Source of the DNA: an uncultured Prevotellaceae bacterium
Lineage (GTDB): Bacteria; Bacteroidota; Bacteroidia; Bacteroidales; Bacteroidaceae
Direction: 5' to 3'
Length of the DNA: 39,384 nucleotides
Assembly (NCBI GenBank): GCA_900318555.1
Contig: ONKX01000017.1
Coordinates: forward strand, 1 to 39,384
The position numbers and the translations under genes are program-made. Below the pieces are notes generated by a model. That model was not told where the DNA came from, did no database searches, and was given only the letters and a program-made list of their open reading frames with translations. Position 1 is the stretch's first letter. Every line of letters starts with the position of its first letter. Below are positions 25,534-31,944 of the stretch, one piece after another.

Positions 25534-26808
25534 ATGAAGAAAGGACTGTTAGCACTGTCGCCCATCGGGGTGTTTGTGGTGATGTATCTGGTGACGAGCA
25601 TCGTGGCAGGAGACTTCTATAAGGTTCCCATCACGGTGGCATTCATGGCGGCGTCGATGTATGCCGTCATGGTGTGCGGCGGCATCCCGTTGCGCAAACG
25701 CATCGATATCTACAGCCGTGGTGCCGGTACTGGGCAGATGATGCTGATGATCTGGATCTTCATCCTGGCGGGAGCCTTCGCGCACTCGGCGAAAGTGATG
25801 GGTTCGATAGACGCAACGGTGAACCTGGCATTGGCCGTTCTGCCGTCGCAGATGTTGTTGGCAGGATTATTTCTAGCCGCCTGTTTCATATCGCTGAGCA
25901 TCGGCACGAGCGTGGGCACTATCGTAGCGCTGACGCCCATCGCGGCCGGTGTGGCGACACAGACGGACACGTCGGTGGCACTGATGACGGCTGTGGTCGT
26001 AGGCGGTTCGCTGTTTGGCGACAACCTGTCGTTTATCTCGGATACGACCATCGTAGCCACGCAGACGCAGGGCTGTAAGCTCTCCGACAAGTTCCGCGTC
26101 AACTCGTTCATCGTCATTCCTGCGGCAGTAATTATACTGGTGGTTTACGTCTTCATGGGACAAGGCATGAGGTCGCCCGCCAACGTGCACGACATCGAAC
26201 TACTGAAAGTACTCCCCTACCTCATCGTCCTGATAACGGCCATTTTCGGTATGAACGTGATGGCGGTGCTGGCGCTGGGCATTCTGCTGACGGGTGCCAT
26301 CGGCATGGTGCAGGGGGCTTACGACGTGTTCGGATGGATGCAGGCCATGGGTCAGGGCATTATCGGCATGGGTGAACTCATCATTATCACTATGATGGCC
26401 GGCGGACTGTTGGAAATCATCCGCCACAACGGCGGCATAGACTACTTGATAGAACGGTTGACACGACACATCAGCACGAAGCGCGGTGCGGAGCTGTCGA
26501 TAGCGGCACTGGTGTCGCTGGTGGACCTGTGTACGGCGAACAACACGGTGGCCATCATTACCGTTGGCGGCATAGCCAAGCACATTGGCGACCGCTATGG
26601 TGTGGACAACCGCAAGGCAGCGTCGATACTCGACACGTTCTCGTGTATGATGCAGGGGGTGATACCCTACGGCGCTCAGTTGCTGATGGCTGCCGGACTG
26701 GCGGGACTGAACCCCGTGGCCATCGTACCATATTTATATTATCCGCTGGCCATTGGCATAGCGGCATTGATGTTGATACTATTCAGATACCCTAAACGAT
26801 ACTCATAA
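25534..26808 (+). CDS. NhaC-family Na+/H+ antiporter
   Basis: A 424-aa inner-membrane protein with about 11 hydrophobic segments. Family features are SLSIGTSVGTIVALTPIA near residue 130, VVGGSLFGDNLSFISDTTIVATQTQGC near residues 155-180 (the conserved GDxxSPISDTT-like core) and LVDLCTANNTVAIITVGGIAK near residue 335. It likely exchanges Na+ or organic substrates for protons; NhaC relatives include malate/lactate antiporters, so the substrate is open. The ATG at 25534 is used because the TTG at 25522 lies inside the -7 promoter box. The stop overlaps the next start by 1 bp (TAATG). Confidence 0.9.
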   Translation: MKKGLLALSPIGVFVVMYLVTSIVAGDFYKVPITVAFMAASMYAVMVCGGIPLRKRIDIYSRGAGTGQMMLMIWIFILAGAFAHSAKVMGSIDATVNLALAVLPSQMLLAGLFLAACFISLSIGTSVGTIVALTPIAAGVATQTDTSVALMTAVVVGGSLFGDNLSFISDTTIVATQTQGCKLSDKFRVNSFIVIPAAVIILVVYVFMGQGMRSPANVHDIELLKVLPYLIVLITAIFGMNVMAVLALGILLTGAIGMVQGAYDVFGWMQAMGQGIIGMGELIIITMMAGGLLEIIRHNGGIDYLIERLTRHISTKRGAELSIAALVSLVDLCTANNTVAIITVGGIAKHIGDRYGVDNRKAASILDTFSCMMQGVIPYGAQLLMAAGLAGLNPVAIVPYLYYPLAIGIAALMLILFRYPKRYS

Positions 26809-27170
26809 TGGACATTATTCAACGAAACATAGAACGGCTCATCTATTTGGACGACCCCGCCGACCGCGAGGCCATAGAGCCAATGAGCGAGTGGAAATGG
26901 CAACAACTGTATAAGACGGTGGAAGCTTACGGACTGGGGCCGTGGATAGTGGACGGCATGCTGGCATACGCCGACGACTTCATGTTGCAGCCCTCCCCTG
27001 CCCTGCGCGACAAACTGTTGGCACTGGGCGGTGAGAAGAACCCCGAACGGCTGGAACGCTACGAACTGGCTATGGAGCGTGCGAAAGGCACACTACACAA
27101 ACTGAAACCGCAGTCGGTAAAGATGTATGCCAGCGACCTGCTGCACACTATCAGGAATATCGAGGAATGA
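26808..27170 (+). CDS. Conserved-looking 120-aa protein of unknown function
   Basis: I do not recognise this protein. It is soluble, has no signal peptide or membrane segment, and is predicted largely helical, with a conserved-looking EWKWQQLYKTVEAYGLGPWIVDGMLAY core and charged C-terminal helix. Its start codon shares one base with the antiporter stop, so translation is coupled and the two proteins are probably made in fixed ratio. It could be a regulator or partner of the antiporter, but nothing in the sequence proves it. Confidence 0.75.
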   Translation: MDIIQRNIERLIYLDDPADREAIEPMSEWKWQQLYKTVEAYGLGPWIVDGMLAYADDFMLQPSPALRDKLLALGGEKNPERLERYELAMERAKGTLHKLKPQSVKMYASDLLHTIRNIEE

Positions 27171-27173
27171 TGA

Positions 27174-27201
27174 CCATTGAACATTGAACATTGGCCATTG
27201 G
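27174..27201. repeat. 7-bp tandem array between convergent genes
   Basis: Four heptamers: CCATTGA, ACATTGA, ACATTGG and CCATTGG. They fill the 34-bp gap between the unknown 120-aa gene and the end of the GH25 gene. No terminator hairpin is visible apart from a weak pairing of CCATTG with CAATGG-like sequence. Confidence 0.85.
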
Positions 27202-27204
27202 GGA

Positions 27205-27945
27205 CTAATGGTGCTTGAACCGGATGTCGCGGAGGGTATGACGGCCCATGAACCGGCTCTTATCGACGAAACCGTTGATGCCCACGATGCGACCCTTGGC
27301 GGTGTACTGCCACATGGTGTAGTCGCGGTCGTCGGCCAACACGGGTGGTTCGTCGGTGTACATGGCGACCATCAGTTGGTAGTCGTCAATCTTGCCCTGC
27401 AGATGGCGGTTGTAGAAATTGCGGAAGGTATAGAGCAAGGGTTTCTGGTGGTAAACCTCCTCCACTAGATCAAGGAAATAGAACAGCGAGTCGCAGAAGA
27501 CGTCGGTGGACAGTCCGCCCGTCGATTCGATATCAATCATCGGGATGAGGTCCTGTTCGCCCGGCAGGCACTGTGACATGAAATTAAGCAACTGTCGGCG
27601 CTGGTCGGTAAGCGGACGGTAGAAATGGTAGGAGCCGACCTTCAGCCCATGACGGTGAGCCATCTCAATGTTACGTTCGAAGGTGGCGTCGATGCGGTCG
27701 CCGCCCTCGGTGGCCTTCAGATAGACGTACGACATATTCGTGCGCTCGCCCACGGTTTCCCAAAACACGTTGCCCTGGTAGTGGCTGATGTCGATGCCGT
27801 GAATATGGTTGCACGTATCCTCGCACTGGAGGTAGGGATTGCGTTCCTCTACCGTCACGGTGTCCTCGGACACGACGTCTTGTGCTGAGATGTGTGTTAC
27901 AAAGAGCAATAATAATGTACTAAAAACAATCTGTATCTTGTTCAT
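27205..27945 (-). CDS. GH25-family lysozyme (N-acetylmuramidase)
   Basis: A 246-aa secreted hydrolase with signal peptide ending around THISAQ (residue 22). The GH25 barrel starts at HGIDISHYQGNVFWETV (catalytic-site Asp52), followed by YVYLKATEGGDRIDATFERN, GSYHFYRPL and IPMIDIEST, which carries the catalytic Asp and Glu near residue 140, and ends with YTMWQYTAKGRIVGINGFVD. The enzyme cleaves the MurNAc-GlcNAc bond of peptidoglycan, either for its own wall turnover or against competitors. It overlaps the ATP-grasp gene by 4 bp (ATGA) and is probably co-transcribed with it. Confidence 0.93.
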   Translation of the reverse strand: MNKIQIVFSTLLLLFVTHISAQDVVSEDTVTVEERNPYLQCEDTCNHIHGIDISHYQGNVFWETVGERTNMSYVYLKATEGGDRIDATFERNIEMAHRHGLKVGSYHFYRPLTDQRRQLLNFMSQCLPGEQDLIPMIDIESTGGLSTDVFCDSLFYFLDLVEEVYHQKPLLYTFRNFYNRHLQGKIDDYQLMVAMYTDEPPVLADDRDYTMWQYTAKGRIVGINGFVDKSRFMGRHTLRDIRFKHH

Positions 27946-29072
27946 TTGAGTCGTTGTATTTTAAGTTGGTAATTGGTGCCGTTATAAGCAATGCGCATCA
28001 CCCTGACGATGTCGTCGTCGGTAGGAGAAATCGCCAAAGCCACATGGCCCATCGTGCGACGGAGGTTGATTTCGACGCAAGGATGGAGGAGGCATTGAGG
28101 GCTGATGGTTCTCTGACCTGAAGGTCTGAGTGTGGCACGCAATGATGGATGATGGCTAACGGATGTGACAATCATCATGTCGACGCCGAAGGGTCCGCGG
28201 TAATCGCCAAGATCAAGAGAAAAGATTATCTTTTGCTCGATAGAATCAAGCAAACTCGCTGGTATATAGCGGCTTATGATTTCACGTTTAGTAGCTTCCG
28301 TTGCCAAGATATTTCCCTCATAGGCACCATTGACTGTGTGGAACAACGAGAGTCCGAGGTAGTGGATGCCTGAGTCGTCGGCACAGAATTCCATGCCGAA
28401 ATCGCGCACCTTATTATATAATGGCTCGACCATCACCGAGCCCTGTTGGGCAACCACATTACGAAACCATCCGGCCTGCATCTGGAAGGGTGTGCGCTCA
28501 GTGCTGAGGAAACGAAGTCCTCGTCCGCTCGACGACCAGGGAGCCTTCATGACCACCTGACCATAACGCGCCAAAAGCGTCTCGACCTCATCGGCCGTCG
28601 TACACTCGAAACTCTCGCCCACCGTGCCGTCCATCTGTAACAGCGGCAAGAGTTGGGAGGCCGTGCGACGGTGCGACAACTGTCGGATATGGGCAATCTG
28701 TTCCTCCGAAGGCATCAGCGCAGGGGCGATGCCGGCACGCTTTAACGAGGCACGTAAGGCGAGGTTCCAACCCCAGGGAAGCACGTCGGTCATCTGGTCG
28801 GAGTAAACGGACAGTTTAGCGGAAGTAAACCGCTCGTTTACTACCGGTAGATCGCGACACCCCAGGAGGCGCAGTCGGTGAGCAACCCGTCGGAAGGCTT
28901 TTTCGGCACTTTCGACGTGGTCCACCAGCACTTTGTCACCTTCCTCGGCCCACAATGCCGGCAGGAAACCGAGGTCGGCCCTGAGCTGTCGTCCGGCATG
29001 GGGTGCGGTGAAGTTTGCCAGGTTGCTGGCCAATGCTATATCGTGTTCCGGATTGAATACAAGCAGTTTCAT
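27942..29072 (-). CDS. ATP-grasp superfamily protein of unknown substrate
   Basis: A 376-aa protein, with the start at 29072 (MKLLVFNPEHDIALA) chosen because upstream codons fall within the promoter. The N-terminal half is a Rossmann-like pre-ATP-grasp domain. VVMKAPWSSSGRGLRFL near residue 195 is the ATP-binding strand-loop and VEINLRRTMGHVAL near residue 335 is the metal-binding Glu-x-Asn strand, both ATP-grasp hallmarks. It should ligate a carboxylate to an amine or thiol; the substrates are unknown. Just before the Glu-x-Asn motif, about 25 residues (including LRATLRPSGQRTIS) look like an insertion and are encoded by a palindromic element shared with the FAD oxidoreductase gene. Confidence 0.82.
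   Translation of the reverse strand: MKLLVFNPEHDIALASNLANFTAPHAGRQLRADLGFLPALWAEEGDKVLVDHVESAEKAFRRVAHRLRLLGCRDLPVVNERFTSAKLSVYSDQMTDVLPWGWNLALRASLKRAGIAPALMPSEEQIAHIRQLSHRRTASQLLPLLQMDGTVGESFECTTADEVETLLARYGQVVMKAPWSSSGRGLRFLSTERTPFQMQAGWFRNVVAQQGSVMVEPLYNKVRDFGMEFCADDSGIHYLGLSLFHTVNGAYEGNILATEATKREIISRYIPASLLDSIEQKIIFSLDLGDYRGPFGVDMMIVTSVSHHPSLRATLRPSGQRTISPQCLLHPCVEINLRRTMGHVALAISPTDDDIVRVMRIAYNGTNYQLKIQRLK
28109..28136. repeat. Palindromic element copy 2, inside the ATP-grasp gene
   Basis: CTCTGACC (28111-28118), a 4-nt loop and GGTCTGAG (28123-28130), flanked by TT and TGTGGC exactly as in the copy at 17541-17567. One arm mismatch and a 1-nt longer loop separate the copies, so the copy is read in a different frame from copy 1. 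Confidence 0.75.
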
Positions 29073-29080
29073 TTCGGCCG

Positions 29081-29111
29081 CGAAGGTACAAAGATTTGAG
29101 TGAAATACAAA
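29081..29111 (-). promoter_or_regulatory. Promoter of the ATP-grasp/GH25 genes
   Basis: On the minus strand TTTG (29111-29108), a 19-nt spacer and TACCTTCG (29088-29081), one base from consensus. The ATG at 29072 is about 5 nt from the expected start of transcription. Confidence 0.75.
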
Positions 29112-29148
29112 GGAAATCACGTTTTTTCTTTTATTTCCCACCGGTTTT

Positions 29149-29180
29149 CTTGGTTATGTCAATTCTTTTATGTAATTTTA
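29149..29180 (+). promoter_or_regulatory. Probable promoter of the signalling operon
   Basis: CTTG (29149-29152), a 20-nt spacer and TAATTTTA (29173-29180), one mismatch in each box. The leader would be about 25 nt. No other promoter-like sequence lies between 29112 and 29209. Confidence 0.5.
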
Positions 29181-29209
29181 CCGCCCAAAAGCTAATAAAT
29201 ATTGAAAAT

Positions 29210-30379
29210 ATGAAACCAGTAAAGATATTAAGCGTCGACGACGAGCAGGACCTTGAGTTGCTGCTGACACAATATTTCCGTCGCGAAATACGTAAGGGAG
29301 AATACCAGTTTTTCTTTGCCCACAACGGTCTGGAGGCCCTCACCCTTTTGTTGCGTGAGAAGGATATCGACATCATTCTGAGTGATATCAACATGCCGGA
29401 AATGGACGGTCTGACACTGCTCACAAAGGTAAACGAACTGCAGAACCCCGCCCTGAAGTGCATCATGGTATCGGCTTATGGCGACATGAACAACATCCGT
29501 TCGGCCATGAATAACGGAGCCTTCGACTTTGCCACGAAGCCCATCGACCTCGACGACCTCAGCCTGACTATCAAGAAGGCCATCGAGCAGATTGAGTATA
29601 TCAAACAGTCGCAGGAGGAACACTCGCAACTGGAATCGCTGAAGACCGACCTCGCAGTAGCAGGAGAAATCCAGCAGGCCATCCTGCCACGTATCTTCCC
29701 GCCGTTCCCCGAGAACGAACACGAGCTCGACCTGGCGGCTATGATGACCCCGGCAAAGGACGTCGGAGGCGACTTCTACGACTTCTTCCGCATTGACGAC
29801 GACCACATCGGACTGGTGATGGCCGACGTATCGGGAAAAGGTGTTCCCGCCGCCATCTTCATGGCCGTCAGCCGTACGCTCATCCGCACCATTGCCTTGC
29901 AGGGTTACGATCCTGGCGTGTGTCTGACGAAGTCGAACGACCTGTTGTGTAAAGAGAGCGTCGAATCGATGTTCGTCACCGTGTTCTACGCCATCTACAA
30001 CATCCGCACCGGAGAGATAGACTACTGCAACGGCGGTCATAATGCGCCCTATATCCTCAAAGCCAACGGACAGGTGGAGATGATGCCCATGAGCCAGAAC
30101 TGTCTGGTAGGAACCATTGACGGTTGGCAATATACCAGCGCCAAGACCCAGTTGGGCGTTGGCGATACGTTGCTGATGTACACCGACGGCGTCAACGAAG
30201 CCTTCAACAGCGAATTCCAAGAGTATGGCGAGGACCGCATGGAACAACTGTTGCAAAAGCACAACGGCGACGACTGCCGCACACTCATCGAAGCACAGAT
30301 GAGCGACGTCAAGGCCTATGCCGGCGACGCTCCGCAAAGTGACGACATCACCATCATGGCCCTGAAACGAAAAGCATGA
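29210..30379 (+). CDS. Response regulator with SpoIIE/PPM phosphatase output domain
   Basis: A 389-aa soluble protein. The ATG at 29210 starts directly at the receiver domain (MKPVKILSVDDEQDLELLL); longer frames run into promoter DNA. Receiver residues are Asp10-Asp11, phosphoacceptor Asp59 in ILSDINMPEMDG and the Lys in FATKPIDLDDL near residue 109. A coiled-coil linker leads to an RsbU-like phosphatase: AMMTPAKDVGGDFYDFF, MADVSGKGVPAAIFMA, YCNGGHNAPYI, LLMYTDGVNEAFN and the final QSDDITIMAL. Phosphorylation at Asp59 would switch the phosphatase, whose usual targets are phosphorylated anti-sigma antagonists. It is the first of five genes; two encode kinase-like proteins that can control it. 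Confidence 0.94.
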   Translation: MKPVKILSVDDEQDLELLLTQYFRREIRKGEYQFFFAHNGLEALTLLLREKDIDIILSDINMPEMDGLTLLTKVNELQNPALKCIMVSAYGDMNNIRSAMNNGAFDFATKPIDLDDLSLTIKKAIEQIEYIKQSQEEHSQLESLKTDLAVAGEIQQAILPRIFPPFPENEHELDLAAMMTPAKDVGGDFYDFFRIDDDHIGLVMADVSGKGVPAAIFMAVSRTLIRTIALQGYDPGVCLTKSNDLLCKESVESMFVTVFYAIYNIRTGEIDYCNGGHNAPYILKANGQVEMMPMSQNCLVGTIDGWQYTSAKTQLGVGDTLLMYTDGVNEAFNSEFQEYGEDRMEQLLQKHNGDDCRTLIEAQMSDVKAYAGDAPQSDDITIMALKRKA

Positions 30380-31944
30380 ACAAAACCGGCAAAATCATCT
30401 CCGCAATAGCCATTGTAGCCGTCATCCTGCTAGGACATCACGTCTACTTGGTTAACACCGCTCGCGATGAGCTCGTCGAGAAGAATCAGGAACTGCAGGA
30501 TAAGCTTGACAAGCTCTCCAAGGAGGAGAAGCGTTCGGTAGTGATGCAAAGCATCAACGCCCAGATGGAGGAGATTGCCAACGAAGAACGTCGCATCAGT
30601 GACGAACAGCGCGAGGAAGCCATCGCACAGACGAAAGTGGCTGAAGAGATGCGTCGCAAGGCCGAGGTTGAGCGTCAGAACGCCCTCGTCGCAGAGCAAC
30701 GCGCCGTGGAAGCCTCCGAAGTAGCCCGAAGTCAGCAGAAGATTGCCGAAGAACAGCGCAGTCAGGCCGAACAGTCAAAGCGTATTGCCGACACCCTAAC
30801 GTACATCAGTCTCGCCCGAACTCTCGGACAGACGGCTATCACACAGTATAAAGCCGATCACCACGACATTGCCGACCTGTTGGCTCACACCGCATGCCTG
30901 TTTACCGACCGCTATCGGGGTGACATCTATGCACCTACCGTCTATCAGGCGCTGGCAATGACCAGTCAGAGCAAGAATGTCTGGCATAAACACAAAGGCA
31001 TCATTACCGATGTTGCCTTTTCCGACGAGAAATCGGGCTATATGATTACCTGCAGTACTTACGGCGAGCTCATGAAGCACACCAACTTCGAGAGCGGAAA
31101 ACTGAATAGCGAAATGCTTGTAAGCAATCCCCGCTACGATTTCCGTGACCTCTTCATCGACCGGCCCAGCAACACCACCTACGCCCTGAGCCGTTCAGGT
31201 CATCTGGTCATTGTTGATAAAAACAAGAAGGTTCAGGCAGTCGAGATTAACATACCGAAGCCCAAGGACTTAGATGTCAGCGGCGACCAGTTTATCATCT
31301 TCTGCGAATCAGGTATGGCGCTGTTCGATACCCAAAGCCGTACTATTGTTCAGGAAAAGAAGCTACCCTTCCAGATAGAATACATGACCCGCTACCAGAA
31401 CTACCCCGTGGCTTTCGACCGTCAGGGTAACATGCACTTGATAAAAGGCTTTAACAACATCGAGACCAGCCGCGTTCCGGTGAAGGGTCAGGTGACGGCC
31501 TTCGCAGAGTCGAAGAACCAGCATCTCATAGCTTACGGCATGCGTGATGGCACCATCTACCTCTTCAATGCCAAAGGACAACAGACCCGTCTTGTCGGGC
31601 ATCAGTCGCGCATCTCAAAGCTGAAGGTCGATGGCATTCGTCTCTACTCGTCAAGTTTCGACGGCACAATGAATCTCTGGCTCACCAACGCTACCAAGAT
31701 TGAACCGATGACTCTCTTCACCACCCGTGGCTGGATCATCAATTTCACCTTCGACCTGAAGAAGACCCATGTATGGTCAGGCGATCAGAACGGCAATCTG
31801 ACGCAGGCCCTCATCTCCGTTTCACAGATGCAAAAGCGTCTGCAGGCAAAACTGAAGCGTAACCTGACGCGCGAAGAATGGAACTACTACGTAGGCCGTA
31901 ACGTGCCATACGAGGAAGTCAAAGGAAAGGAGGCCAGCCGATGA
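30376..31944 (+). CDS. Membrane-anchored coiled-coil protein with WD40-like propeller
   Basis: A 522-aa protein with one N-terminal transmembrane helix (about residues 7-27, SAIAIVAVILLGHHVYLV), then a long Glu/Arg/Gln-rich coiled coil (about 30-135, for example KVAEEMRRKAEVERQNALVA), a short helical domain (140-190), and a beta-propeller-like region from about 200 to 480. Propeller blades include ITDVAFSDEKSGYMITCSTY and SRISKLKVDGIRLYSSSFDG, followed by TMNLWLTN. The side of the membrane the propeller occupies is unclear; no signal cleavage site is seen. It may be a scaffold for the kinases and phosphatase. It overlaps both neighbours by 4 bp (ATGA), so it is translationally coupled into the operon. 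Confidence 0.82.
   Translation: MNKTGKIISAIAIVAVILLGHHVYLVNTARDELVEKNQELQDKLDKLSKEEKRSVVMQSINAQMEEIANEERRISDEQREEAIAQTKVAEEMRRKAEVERQNALVAEQRAVEASEVARSQQKIAEEQRSQAEQSKRIADTLTYISLARTLGQTAITQYKADHHDIADLLAHTACLFTDRYRGDIYAPTVYQALAMTSQSKNVWHKHKGIITDVAFSDEKSGYMITCSTYGELMKHTNFESGKLNSEMLVSNPRYDFRDLFIDRPSNTTYALSRSGHLVIVDKNKKVQAVEINIPKPKDLDVSGDQFIIFCESGMALFDTQSRTIVQEKKLPFQIEYMTRYQNYPVAFDRQGNMHLIKGFNNIETSRVPVKGQVTAFAESKNQHLIAYGMRDGTIYLFNAKGQQTRLVGHQSRISKLKVDGIRLYSSSFDGTMNLWLTNATKIEPMTLFTTRGWIINFTFDLKKTHVWSGDQNGNLTQALISVSQMQKRLQAKLKRNLTREEWNYYVGRNVPYEEVKGKEASR

Noticed and set aside
29228-30337. A 369-aa minus-strand open frame opposite the receiver-phosphatase
   Set aside because: It mirrors a gene with complete receiver and SpoIIE motifs; the antisense protein is low-complexity Val/Asp/His-rich.
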